The notes under the pieces are model-generated. The model did not search any database and had not been told where the DNA came from. It worked only from the letters and a program-made list of their open reading frames with translations. Shown here piece by piece: positions 51,136 through 63,638 of a stretch of 64,000 nucleotides of DNA. The stretch covers positions 1 to 64,000 of the forward strand of contig JAQZDE010000067.1 of NCBI GenBank assembly GCA_037576195.1, given 5' to 3'. Source of the DNA: Phytoseiulus persimilis. Its lineage: Eukaryota > Arthropoda > Arachnida > Mesostigmata > Phytoseiidae. The first letter of the stretch is position 1. Every line of letters starts with the position of its first letter. Made by a program: the position numbers and the translations under genes.

Positions 51136-52318
51136 CATCGCTCAGATCAACTGGATCAATATCTTGCCAACGGGAAATGTTCGGGGTAGCTTAGTTAGGC
51201 ACTCAAATCAATAAGTCCACATTAGGCAGGATGCGAGCGGAAGAAGAATGATCATGCCGAGTCGGCGCATGAAATCATATGCACCAACTTAATTTAAATA
51301 ACCGATTCTCCCTCAGTACCATGGTGTTCATAAGTTGTCTTCCGAGCAGGAGAGAGTTGTTGAATTGGGACTGACTGTCTTTTTGTGAACCACTGCGTAT
51401 GAGGAGCCTGTTTCTAGAGCAACTCAATCGGAAACCAGGTCACCACTGCATTCGATAATTGCAGTTATCGCTTCAACTTACGACCGACTATCAGCCCTCA
51501 CGGCTTCGTCAATGATCTCAGGTTTTGACCGCCTTTGCTGTCTGGCAGGAGGTTCCTTGCACGCGGCGCTTTCGGCTGATCGATCGACCGAATAATCAGA
51601 TCGAATTGCTTTGCTGATAGAATCCACGCGTCCGGAAGGAGGAGACGAAAGGTTCATCATCATGGTTGTCTGCCCGTTCTCACTGTGATACGTCTTGTGA
51701 ATTCGAGTCTTCGTTCGAATCCACGAAAGAAATGTTGTGGAAATGTTCGAAAGAGTTTGGGGTTGTAATACATTCATCGCCGTGGATTGGGGGAGAAACT
51801 CCCCTCCCGGCCTTTCGAAGTCGCCTCGACGCACTATTGGAGTACCTCTTGGAGTAGCTCTCACGAAGGCCGGCTGAACGTATTAAAAAGATCCTTCACA
51901 ACACAGATTTGTGAAAGCGCATAGCATTCAGATTCATCGCGGGGTTGACAGAGTATTTCAAGTTTAGGCAACGTAGAGATAGCGTCTTCGGAAGTCATTC
52001 ATTGGTACGAAGCGTAACGGAATCATGCGGGTTCCCAAGAGAACGCAACCATTGTAAATATAAACCACAATAAACCGCAGAATGCTCAACATGTCGAAAG
52101 CTCAGTGTATGTACTCAGGACACACAATGAACGAATTTCAGACAAACTCAATCCGGAACGTTCCGAATTTATTCATGGAATAGGGCTTTACACAAGGTGA
52201 TGGTGAATAGTTGAACAATGCACAGAATGAATCTCGAATCGTGAGTAACATGGGGATATGGAGCACTCTCACTGTTCGATGAAAGCCATGAACGAACCCC
52301 GCCTAATCTATCTCACTA
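51136..52318. other. 3' region of LATS and tail-to-tail spacer
   Basis: This holds the LATS 3' UTR and the end of the opposite-strand gene. A minus-strand open frame at 51478-51864 (containing RQQRRSKPEIIDEAV) finishes beside a GTAAGT donor at about 51474. It could be an exon, but no partner exon is found. Confidence 0.3.
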
Positions 52319-53260
52319 TCATGAGCAGTTGCGGAGAAGGCTCTCGGCTTCCTCGGCGTTCCGAACGAGCGAATCAACTTCTTCTGTCTGGCCGCGCACA
52401 GCGTTGAGTATACGGGTCTGAGGAAGTTCGTGGAGATCTTCGAGAATCGAACAATTCCTGACGTTGAAGTCGATGTCGAGATTGGTACTGACTGGGAGAG
52501 CGATGCGTTTCCTCGACGCGCTGGCAAGGGTTTGAATTTGATCCATGTTGTCCATGATTCCTTGAATCAATTGCGCGTGTTCGGCCGGAGAGGAGCTCGC
52601 TCCTGTTTCCGACGAGGGTGTTGATTTACCCGGCAGTTCACTTGCGGCAGAATGTGTCGATCTCCGCGCAGGAATATATTGATCACGGAATACTCTGATT
52701 GCTTCCCCATTGGCTCGAATGGATTCCGCCAGCTTTTTCATCTCCGAGCGAATCACCATTAGACCGGGGATCTGTATGGAAAATTCGGGTGGTAAAAAAA
52801 AAGCCAGATAATACTCGTGTACGAATGCACACGCTTTCCGTCGACGCCGTAAACGCAACTTCTCATGTCCCAAGACGCATCTTGGGACATGAGAAGTTGC
52901 GTTTACCTACCTATCGATTACGGCGCAAGGAAAAGTCCGAAACACATAAGAAGCAGTCGTTGAGAAGTGCTCTCATGCTTTCGCGCCTTGATACTGACCG
53001 CTTTGAGCCGGTAGAATCGGAGTCGAAATATAGAACTCAGTTGGAAGTGTTGTATAGGTTGTCGTTGGTGAAGGCTGCTTCGAAAGGCGTGACATGGAGG
53101 ATTCGCAGTAATTCAGGATCCCCGAGACTCACCAGTGGAGGGATCTGTCTAGAATCTCTTCGAATTGAGTCATTCCCTCCAACCGGCGAGAAGGATCACA
53201 AACATCTGGTGACGAATGGAAGCATTTCTCGCACCGCACTTCGGTTGGCGTTTCCGCCAT
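52319..53260 (-). CDS. Unrecognised three-exon gene
   Basis: Minus-strand exons 53260-53133, 53074-52999 and 52771-52319 join in phase to 218 residues. Exon 1 begins MAETPTEVRCEKCFHSSPDV and ends at a strong CTG/GTGAGT donor. Exon 2 (76 nt) has an acceptor CGAAGCAG and a weaker donor GTCAGT. Exon 3 follows a pyrimidine-rich acceptor and encodes helical, leucine- and charge-rich sequence (IRSEMKKLAESIRANGEAIR) ending AEEAESLLRNCS. Helices suggest a small coiled-coil complex subunit, but I cannot name the family. Exon 3 is the best supported part. Intron 2 contains a perfect 58-nt hairpin. Confidence 0.5.
52849..52906. repeat. Perfect 27-bp inverted repeat with 4-nt loop
   Basis: The arm at 52849-52875 starts GTAAACGCAACTTCTCATG. 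It is followed by CGCA and then by its exact reverse complement at 52880-52906. Nothing in the flanks continues the symmetry. It lies in intron 2 of the minus-strand gene. It could be a tiny foldback element, a hairpin RNA source, or an assembly or cloning fold-back artefact. Confidence 0.95.
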
Positions 53261-53392
53261 CGATTTCGCTCTACGCTAGAACTTTTAACATTGACTCGAA
53301 CGTTCTCCCGAGCGGACCCCGGAACCGCATTGACGTCCCGCAGAATCATCAGAAGTCAGCTGCCATCTGGGATGGGGAGGAATATTCGTCCA

Positions 53393-53416
53393 CCCCCCCC
53401 CCCCCCCCCCCCCCCC
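53393..53416. repeat. Poly(C) tract of 24 bases
   Basis: An uninterrupted C run sits just upstream of the minus-strand three-exon gene. It resembles the run at 13166-13187. Confidence 0.95.
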
Positions 53417-54430
<1,014 letters not shown>

Positions 54431-55962
54431 TAAATGCCCACGGAGAACGTTGGATTTCTACTCTAAAATTCTCTTTTCGTCTATTGCACGTGATGGGAGG
54501 ACATTTTCCTGGTTGTGTCGAATGAAGTTGTCTTCCCTCTCTTGTTGACCTGCAGAGTTGAACTCCTTCCCTCATTTGTTTCCTCAGAATCTTGACGTTC
54601 GACGGGGGCCGAGCTGTTCCAAGGAGAAGTTGGAAAGAATCAGCCGCTCAAACCGAAGAAATCGGACAGGAAGGCCCGATTCGGCGGCTCCCTGGTTCTG
54701 TCGTGGAAATCGAATGGCTCGGCCGACCTGGCCGAGGATGCATCGAATTCCCAAAACAAGTCCTAGCATTAAATTCAAACCCGGGCCTTCGAATCGCGAT
54801 CGAAAATCAGAAAGTCTATTTTCGTCCATTCTACCATCAAGTGATGGGCATGATTCGGGCTCGACGATCCGAATCCAAATCCGACAAGGAATCCCGGGTC
54901 CAAACCCGCGGTCAGAATAACCCAAAATCCATCTTAGAGCAGTGTTTCATGGATTCTGACTTGGAAGGATACACAGACTTGACTTGAATCAGAATCCAAA
55001 TCTGAAGTGGGTTTGATTCGGATTCATTGATGGGATTTCAGTCCATGATGTCGTTGACGGATTCAGGTCCAGAATTATAGGAATCCAGAATCCATAAATT
55101 CGGATAGCATTGAAGAAATCATCTCTGGAAACTCATCTCTATTCTCTGAAACTCTCAGATTAGTCTGTTTGACACAGGTTCATCGCAGACGCGTTTCTCG
55201 CCATTTCGGGGACAAGTTCATCAGAACAGACTCGGTCGTATCACTGGTGAAACACAACCTTGCGCAAGGAGCATGACAATTCCTCCTAATCATCGATCAA
55301 GGATATAACATACACTTCCTCCGAAGGCTCCTATTCCGCGATTACTTTCGAGTTCTCGAATCGCAAGCTGGGAAAGTTTATAGGAAAAAAATTTGGTGTT
55401 CGTTATCCATCGAATCGATTGAGGTCTTCTCCCGCGAATTCGGGTTCCATTGAGGAAGTTGAAACGCTACATGCTCATCACGAACGAAGCTGGGAAGCAG
55501 ATCAAGCTAGCCTCGGAAATTCGTATCGAAATCCATATGGCCCTCAACTTGGTAGCTAGTGAGGTAGTGGAATCCATCGTGGCTAAGCGTTCTCCATCAG
55601 TGCGAAACACAGAATCTTCTCAATCCCCAGCAGCTTGGGTTCCGGCCGCGATGTAACACCAACTCATATACGTTCTATCGGAGAATCCGTTGTGACCATA
55701 CCTCGCTGAGTCGTTTTCAGCTGTGGCGCCGCATTTCGAACGCTCTCTTTCTCAAAAAGTGGTGGTCTGCAGATATTGTTTGAGAGTTCTGGATTCCTCC
55801 GAATCGAATTTCTTGCCGGGCCAGCTGATGGCCGGACGAAAGAGAGCGTGACTGGAGTTACTGATAAGTGGATGCTGGAAATTCATCATACATTCCGAAT
55901 CGAGGTTTTCTGACAAAAAATGAGTATCTCAGAGAAATGAGGTGGCTTCGCGATTTTTGCAG
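54431..55962. other. UFM1-RCCD1 spacer with degenerate short repeats
   Basis: About 54740-55110 contains many imperfect copies of a motif like AATCCGAATCCAAATCC and its complement GATTCGGATTC, spaced irregularly. Open frames there are by-products of this repetition. The first exon of the RCCD1-like gene should lie here but I could not identify it. Confidence 0.35.
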
Positions 55963-57035
55963 GCTTCGGAGACTCTCGGGAGATGTGGAAAATCTGTGGG
56001 TACCCCCTGAACATTGACGACGCGGTTGCGGATCAGATTTACATAGGATGGAGAGATATTGCCCTCGTCAGAAACAATGCAGTGAGAAGCTCGCGCACAG
56101 GTGTATATCACTTTGTTCAACTCCCTGCCAGCAAGCATGCACAGTTCAAGATGAACTGCTTTCTGTCATTTGTGTGCAAGGGTTCTGAGTCCTGAACTCC
56201 CTCTGTCCTTATTCGCCTCTTTCCGAGATAAATATCAATCGAGTACCCTAACCAGGCGAAATCGTTTCGGATTGCAGGAAGGATCCTTTCAGACGAAATC
56301 GTTCCCGTAGACGATTGCAGTCTTTCTCGAGACTACTGTGCAATCGTACGTGGTGGAAAGTGCCGTATCATAGGCCTATACGATGAGTCCCAGAAAGAAA
56401 TCGGACACATTGATGGCGTGAAACAGGTCTCGATGATGGCTAACGAGCGCCTAGCTCTACGGACTGCAGACGAGGTTCTAGTATGGGATTACGGACGGAA
56501 TGAAACGACGAGTTGGAAACTACAGTGTTCCCTAATAGCCGCTGGCTTCGATCATCTCGTGGCGCTTTCTACTGAAGGGAAAGTTCACGTTTACGGCGAG
56601 GGCTCCAGGGGTCAGCAAGGCTCGGGCGATCTCTCGGCTACGCGAGAGCTCACCAGTTTAGCTCACCTGGAAGATGTGATAATCACAGACATTTCTGCTG
56701 GGGGTTGGCATTGTGCTGCATTGTCTGACCGAGGTGATTTGTACCAATGGGGATGGAATCAACATGGACAGGCGGCTCGTTCGCACGGCGATGGGAAGAA
56801 TGTCATTGAAGTTCCTCGGTACCAGGATATAGGCATGAGAGTTGAGTTCGTGCAGTGCGGTTCGCGGCATACCGTGATTCTAACCGAGAACGGGGAGCTG
56901 CATTCCTGGGGATGGGATGAGTTCGGACAGTGTTCCAAGTTGGACAAGACTTGCTGTACATGCCCAGCAGCTGGCAAACTACTGAGAGCAGGATTCTGGA
57001 CAACTGCCTATAAGCGCTGCGAGGCTTGCCATTGA
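55963..57035 (+). CDS. RCCD1: RCC1 domain-containing protein 1-like (5' end not found)
   Basis: Two exons are seen. 55963-56100 encodes GFGDSREMWKICGYPLNIDD, with the GFG start typical of RCCD1. 56278-57035 encodes the rest to a TGA stop, entered in phase 1 after a weaker CAG/GTGTAT donor. RCC1-type repeats are plain: AGFDHLVALSTEGKVHVYGE, AGGWHCAALSDRGDLYQWGW, CGSRHTVILTENGELHSWGW. The ending AGFWTTAYKR parallels human CGPWNTYVY. Human RCCD1 partners the histone demethylase KDM8 and acts in chromatin and spindle organisation. About 298 residues are visible, and the first few N-terminal codons are missing from my model. Confidence 0.85.
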
Positions 57036-58084
57036 AGCTGTATGTACCCCGCTGGATGCTCGACTTGAAGTAAACATCCTCGATTCTTCTCCATCGATAA
57101 CTGCCACCAAGCGGTGACGGATAAGTTTCGCTTCTCTCGCGAAGAGCTTCTCGAGCGTGCACCTCGTGTTCTTTAGTCAGCCTCGCGGGAGCGGAAGCAC
57201 GAATGTCCCGATAGCCGTTGAGGATTCGTATTCAATGAAAAGTGATCATCTTCATCCTGTGGCTCTCAAGCTTGCTCCATGAATCATTGTCGAGTCGTGG
57301 ATCATCTGGCAATAAAACGAGGGGACGTGGAATTATCGCAGTCTTCAACCCATCTTCGGCGCTTACAGCTTCCGTTTCTCAGTGACATGAGCTTCCCCTC
57401 GACGCAACTTCATTTACGCTACAAATCTGTAACAGCGGCGGTGTTTAGCTGAATCTAGCCGAGGCGAATACTCATTGGTTTGAGCAATGCTATTACACCT
57501 CATCAGTTCCCTCATTTGGATGATTCGGGCACGCATTGGGTTTTATACTTCGGCGGGGCAACCATCAGGCAGCCCGAGGCTGTGCACTACAGCGGAAAAT
57601 TTCCCGAGGCGACGATTCTCCCGAATATTCAAGAAATTGAACTCACATTGAGCCGTTCATGACAGCAATCGATGACTCGGCAGCAGCTACAAGCTTCCAT
57701 TTCAGCAGAGGTGATCAGCCGGCTGATTATTCTCTCTAACGAGTTTTGCTCAAACCTGCCGGTGGGGCTTGCTAAGTCCGGTGGGGACCTGAAGCCTCAA
57801 GGTTAATGATAACTCACGATTTCGGTTCTCTGTCCCGTCATTCCGCAAATTTACTGCACGATTTCTACTCTATCACTCGATTTCGTCCCCAAAATCGTTA
57901 ATCAGTGATCGCAGTTTGTGCGCCAAGTTTATCCTTGCTACCCTGGCTCCTTTACCTCGAACCCGGCGTATAAGAAGTCGGAGCAACAGAAGTGCTCCAT
58001 CATTCGGATTTGTTGATGCGGACTTCGTTCCTACCGACACTTGGCTAACCGGGCAAAATGGGCCTGGATAATTTCCGATATCTA
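57036..58084. other. Spacer downstream of RCCD1
   Basis: No supported coding sequence, RNA gene or clear repeat is seen here. The RCCD1 3' UTR lies at its start. The TA dinucleotide at 58083-58084 is the left target site of the transposon that follows. Confidence 0.3.
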
Positions 58085-59007
58085 CAGGAAGGTCAAATTA
58101 GGTCGGGAATTTCTTTCGCCATTTTCCTTTTGACTATTATTCGAAGCTCCGTGGGCCGATTTCTATCCTGCAATATGTAGCTCACACATTCGACCACATG
58201 AGTCTGACCAGTTTCTTTTATCGTTTTTCGTTCCATTTCAATCTTTATCTTTCGAGCATTGTCGATTCTCCCCCTAATTCAGAGGGCTCGCAAATTTTCC
58301 ACCGGCGGCGCAGCTGAGTTCGTCCGATGTCCTGTGGAACTGTGTCCATCTGACGAAAATTGCCGGGTGTTACCAGCATCCAGCTCTCAACTGGGAGGAA
58401 CTAACGAGCTGAAGCATGGAAATCTCGCCACTAGAGCGGATGCCGTGAAACCTCCGAAGCTGCACCGAAAAGAGCTCTGTGAATTCCCGGAAACCGGCTC
58501 CTGGTCACGAACTCCATGCGAAAATTGCGTATTATTCCTCCCATCCAATCGATTAGACATTTCCCGGTCGATTCTTTCGATCCATGAAAACTCGACTCCC
58601 GCCCCGGTCGTCAGCTTCCGGAGAAAACACCAAGAACCAACGATTTTTTATGGCGACGTTCGCATTCTTCGGCTCGTGGGTTCTTCCGAGATGAGAGCGG
58701 GATGCTGGTAACCCCGGGGAGTTTTTGTCAGATGGACACCCTCCCACACATCGGACGAGGCTGCGCCGCCTGTGGGAATTTCGCAAGCCTTTTGGATTTG
58801 GGAAATAAAAAAAATTCGCTGATTGTCGGAAAATAGGGGATAAATGGGACCGAAGAACGATGGGAGGTATTGGAGTCGATAGAAGAATGTAGTCGAATGG
58901 ATGAGCTACATTTCGCAAACAGAATTCCTGAAATTCGCCCACTGAGCTCTGAATAACCGTCAAAAGAAAAACAGCGAAAATGTTCCCGACCTAATTTGAC
59001 CACCCTG
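58085..59007. mobile_element. Foldback MITE with TA target sites (Tc1/mariner-like ends)
   Basis: The left end CAGGAAGGTCAAATTAGGTC and the reverse complement of the right end CAGGGTGGTCAAATTAGGTC match, and both are flanked by TA. The similarity continues inward for roughly 430 bp per arm: TTCTTTTGAC, ATGTAGCTCA, GGCGGCGCAGC, GTGTCCATCTGAC and GTTACCAGCATCC all recur inverted. Only a short centre is unpaired. There is no transposase frame; the frames on both strands are translations of the two arms. TA duplication and CAG ends fit a non-autonomous Tc1/mariner-type element. Many mismatches and small indels between the arms suggest an old copy. Confidence 0.9.
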
Positions 59008-59060
59008 TACAATGAGGATCGCTGCTCTGAGCTGATGAAATCGCACTCGGATTTCACTCA

Positions 59061-59565
59061 ATGACGCCGGACAACAATGGTACATCAGAGCGGCCGTTCT
59101 CATGCCTCGATGGCGTGAAGATGAACTTGCGCTTGAGCCTAATCGAGAGATGACTGAGCGATTGGGCGATTTTGACTAACGATTCTCAGATCCCGAGTTC
59201 CAGTCTGGACGAAGACGTAATCGTAGAGAGGCGACACGAGCGGTCATCCTCCTGGGGGCGCCACGATCATGAAGATTCGGAGACTCGATTCCATGATACG
59301 CCTAGAATTCTGAGAAGTGTATCGCCGTGATCGTCATCTCCGAAAACTTGCCTGATGAATTACCCTGCGCTCTCGCGTATCGAGAACCTATTTTTCTCGG
59401 AGATCCCGATTTTTAACATCATAAAATCGGAAACGGAGCGAATTCTGCGCCTTACAACATCATTCAAACCACAATCTTCTCCAGGGGTTCATTAAGCCAT
59501 GTTGGTTTCGGGCGCAGTCCGTTCGTCAGAAGCTTCCGTCACTCGAAAGAGGGTTCGCTGTACGC
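59061..59565 (+). CDS. 5' exons of an unrecognised gene
   Basis: Exon 59061-59114 encodes MTPDNNGTSERPFSCLDG. The next exon starts at 59190 after a CTAAC branch-point-like sequence and acceptor GATTCTCAG. It encodes IPSSSLDEDVIVERRHERSS and ends near 59330. A third exon (59485-59565) encodes SHVGFGRSPFVRSFRHSKEG and ends at GTGAGT. Phases fit if the second exon ends before GTGATC. The sequence is Ser/Arg/His-rich and probably disordered. The gene starts 54 bp after the transposon, so the element may affect its promoter. I could not extend it beyond 59565 with certainty. Confidence 0.45.
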
Positions 59566-60107
59566 GTGAGTTTGAAAAGCTTGAAATTTGTTAGAGTTCA
59601 AACGCGAAGTGTTCTACCCCTACAAGTGAGCATTCAACAGAAAATAATCTTAGTGAATCTCATACGGACCGATCCTTGTTCTTTCCCAAGCATCTTATTC
59701 ACGAGGTTATACCACCGATTACGGGGCTTTCATCAAGCAATCTTTCTCTCCAACAGGAGACGCTGGAAGCGACTAACCATCGATGCTTGAATACTGTGCT
59801 CGCTCCCATGCTGAGAAAAATCGCATCTCTTTGCGTGAAGTGGAGCCAGGGAGACACCCTATCTTATAGCTCGAGACTAGAACTCACAATGATTCGTGAC
59901 TGAAGTCTCTCAAGGACAGCTAGAGCGAACCCCGACGTGCCCGGAGCATTGGTCAAGAATTTGTAGATTCACAGTGAAAACAATGGGAGATATTTTACGA
60001 CGCTGACGTCAGTCTCCTTCTTACACCGAGACGACGACAAATTTAGAGAAAAACTATCTTTCAGTGGGCCATTTCCATCGTTCCCGCCATGCTGACAGCG
60101 ACCCTAG

Positions 60108-60835
60108 CGCCACAACACACAAGCGGTCCTTGGAGGAACTACCCGTAACAACCTACTCGACATAGAGTTCGCAGAGGAATTCCTCTTCGCTTTGGACACG
60201 TTAAGGTGAATATTGACTTGAGGGCGAGCTCGAGGATTAGGTTGTAGCCTTCCGTCCGAACGGAAGCTGGCCACACGAATCATACCTGAGTTATCTGAGT
60301 CGCTGTCTAGCAGTGAGCTGATCAGGGAGGTGGCCTCGAACGGAAGAAAAAGAACTTCTGGATCCTATGACGCATTGGTTTCGGCTATGAGTTTGATGAA
60401 ACCTGTGCGGAATATGCGTCGGTTTCCATTAGCGAAGTCGTGAGTTTGATCGCTCTGCCCGAGGCTTCTGCTGGAAAGATTCGAGATAGGTTCGGAGTGA
60501 TATGCTGGGTGTGGGCTATCAGTATGAAATTTCTGTTGACTAATGATGGCTAGCCTTGAATGCTTTTCCATTGGTGCTCATTCAGAGTCACGGAACGGAG
60601 AATCTCTGCCAACAGATGCTCAAACGAATGACTCCGTTTCATGGGCTCGATCGTGATACCACCTCAGATGGTGAGTTGGTAACTCTCCACATCTTTGATC
60701 AGACGGCGCTATGATCAACATAGAGCTGTTAAGCTCTTGCTCCAAACTGTGTTCTAAGCTCATTTGATAGTGCGTCTCCTGAAGGACCTAGGAACTCTTC
60801 CGTCGCTCAACCAGGCGAGAGGTTCTGCATTTTAG
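60108..60835 (+). CDS. Four linked exons of an unrecognised protein
   Basis: Exons 60108-60205, 60311-60439, 60588-60670 and 60771-60835 join in phase to 124 codons with a TAG stop. They encode LLDIEFAEEFLFALDTL, then GSYDALVSAMSLMKPVRNMR, then LCQQMLKRMTPFHGLDRD, then RLLKDLGTLPSLNQ. Helical, leucine-rich sequence and consistent phases favour a real gene, probably continuing the one starting at 59061. The link is not resolved. After 60853 two further frames stay open to 61075 and 61204, so the true 3' end may differ. Confidence 0.4.
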
Positions 60836-62002
60836 CGTTACGGTTGCGCCAGTTGTCAGTGACATCTCTCGGAATCCGCCCGATTCGATATCTCACCAAC
60901 GAGTACGAAGCCCCGACCTGCTATATGCCGAAAACAGTCCTATACGGATCGGGCACGGAGCGTGTGGAGCGGATCAGTGCTCGTGTTCACTCCGCTTCCA
61001 ATGTACATGGGCTTTATTGTGCACTGTATCAGCTCGTCAGCTTCGGGCTCTTAGCAGAAGGAGATGCCTAGCAACGTCCATCCGCGCTAAGCGAAGCGCT
61101 TTCTCAGAAATATTTGCTGAATATGGGCTCTCCTTTTTGGCTTCGGAGGCATCGCTCGTCCAGATCGTCAACAGCATGGGGATGGAGTCCTCCCCAGGGC
61201 CGTGAAAACATTCCCCCAAACCCAAACTGTTCAATCAACTCATCGCAGCCACATTTCCCTCTCAACAGCCGGACAATACCTGCGGAGCCCCGCGAGTAGT
61301 TATTATGGAGTGCGCGTTCCCGTAGACAGAAACTGTTTGAACGGGCCGACTGGAAATAATGGATTCTCTGCTCAGGCCGGCTGAAAGCGTCAACTTAGAT
61401 AATTGTGTCGCATGCCTCGCGAGCCCATGTCTTTGACTATCACTGTTGGCAGTGCTATGGGCTCCGTTAGACGGTCTATTTCGGTCCGCGTTCGATTCGA
61501 GCTCTTATATAGTTAAGAGTTCTGTCTGAATAGAGAACTCTCTCAATCGAAGATTCCGAAGTCCAGGGTAGCTCAAAGGTCGCATTGTGCTGAGTTCCCG
61601 CAGCGGCGATCAATGTCACGAGCAGTTTTTTTTTAGACTCAGCGTAGACTCCGCCTGCTCCGAGAATACATTCGCGGAGTATTCTTACGCCAGCAGGGAG
61701 GTTGGCTCGACGCGAGCGCTGTTTCACACAAACTGAACGAGAGGGACTCATATCGCTCCTGAGAGCTTGGATGATTACCATCACACGACACACACGATGA
61801 ATTGAATTCTGAACCCTGCTTGGCGCAACAGCGAACTTTGAGAGCCCGTCACGTGACGGCTTCTGTGGTGAGAGTTGAGAACTGCAGGTCACAGAAGTTT
61901 CCTATTTCCAGATGTTGATTCCGACAAAAACCTGATTTCGGAGCTCGAATAGTTGAACTGACAGTCAGGGTCAGTTCTCTGCCGGATTCCCTAGTCGGAG
62001 CT

Positions 62003-62832
62003 ATGGATCTTGATACAGCTTTGGCTGAGTTGAAAATGCTAGCGGCCGTTTCCGAAGCTCGTCGCGAGATACTTCTTGAGAGCCGTAGAACCCTGAATAA
62101 CGAAAATCGGACACACAGGTAAGTTGCGAAGCCTTCGAAATCAACCGGACCATATCGGTGGCTCTCCCGACTCCGTATCCATACCTCACGAAAGAACTCC
62201 CTTTCGTGAGAACGACATCGAGGCGCACAGAGTTATTGGATCTTTTTTCCACTCCCAGGTTGAGCTTGCACGTCGGTGGAGCCAGACGCTACAAATGTTT
62301 CCAAGACAAAACTGTACCTTTGATTAGCATTCGGAGAGCGTTCCCGAATCTGTGTCAGCCTAGCAGATCAGCCTCGTTCTCCAGAAGTCGACATCTGTTC
62401 ATGGTGAGTTTGGATGTCCAGCGCAGCGTCCGAGTCCGGAATCGGGATTGATTAGTTTGTCGGTCGTGAAGAATCATGAGAAGTTCGAGATTCCAGATTT
62501 TTACGAACTTACTCATAAATGCTCATTCACTATCACAGCCCTACGAGCAGCCACGACCATCGATGGCCAACCCGCACAGAGTTACGGCACTGTGTGTGCA
62601 ATCGCCTAATATAGGAACTTTGCAACTACCTCAACTTCCTCAGAACAAGTCGAATCCACCATCACCGGTGAAAAGCAATCCCCACACGCTAGGGATGAAC
62701 GGAAGTCCACTTGTTCGGTCGAAGAGCTTGGACAACATCGCTCTGTGCCCCCTGGAGGAGATCCGTACCGTGGACACAATAGTTGAATCCGTATCGAGTA
62801 AAATCAGTAACCTACAGCTGACCGCCAACTAG
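62003..62832 (+). CDS. Unrecognised 184-residue protein with N-terminal helix
   Basis: Exons 62003-62118, 62259-62403 and 62539-62832 join in phase. Residues 1-35 form a heptad-like helix (MDLDTALAELKMLAAVSEAR). The C-terminal exon is Pro/Ser-rich with SPLVRSKSLDNIALCPLEEI and a final amphipathic segment VESVSSKISNLQ. An acceptor-like TAG just before the ATG leaves open that this is the 3' part of the gene that starts near 59061. I do not recognise the family. Confidence 0.45.
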
Positions 62833-63638
62833 TTGTCGGAGAATTTAGTTCAAAGGCGTCTGATCAATAGTCATTGGACAGGATCAAACCGAAATGACTT
62901 TGAGTTATTGATTTGAAAGGAATTTGACAACTTGAATCGAGCTGAAAACACGGACCGTTGCGTTTCAACTCGGATCAGGAAGCCTTGTCTTGCGAAAGAT
63001 TTTTTCTCGGAAATCAACTCATCGACGATGTCAGCGAGGGCAAGATGTCTGACGATTCCAAGAATGACGAGGTGACTAATTCGAGCCACGAAACTAACTC
63101 CGCCGACAGTTTTGTCAGGAGACAGAATTTTCGGCGGGCATACGCTCTCCTCGCACCAGTTGACCAGACGTCGACCTATATACAAGATTCTATATATATA
63201 TATTTGATATATATATATATAGACATATATTAAATTATTCAAAATATTTATTGTATTACGAGAGGATGCGCTGAGAGCAAGCTGGGCATGAATAAGCTTA
63301 TCACAAGCTTATCTGAATGTACAGGACCGGTTGTCTTTTTGCTGGAGTTTTTGAGCCGATCGAAAAAGACGGCGAAACTTAACCGATGTTAACACAAATC
63401 CTCCAACTGCCGCGAAGCTTGAAGATCTCCGAAAGGTTGAGTTTTCTACCCAAAAAAATATACACTTGATTCAAACTGAGTCGAAAAGTTGAGAAAGCGA
63501 ACCTTCGAATGTATGGGCAGCCCGCATCGCGCCAGTCGCTCGAATCTCTTGTAATTCACCTAAACATCGTTGACTCTCGTTTCAAGCCGTTTCAAACACT
63601 AAATATGAATATCCATATGTGTTGATGAAGATGTAAAT
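62833..63638. other. AT-rich spacer
   Basis: No supported gene is present. It contains a TA-dinucleotide microsatellite at 63191-63230 and AT-rich sequence around it. Confidence 0.4.
63191..63230. repeat. TA dinucleotide microsatellite, interrupted
   Basis: Alternating TA runs are broken by TTG and GAC interruptions over about 40 bases. Confidence 0.9.

Noticed and set aside
58259-58963. Protein-like frames on both strands with similar peptides
   Set aside because: They are translations of the two inverted arms of the foldback element, not a transposase.
60844-61204. Two overlapping open frames after 60853
   Set aside because: Both look partly coding, but the implied intron before them is 38 nt, too short to trust, and neither gives a family match.
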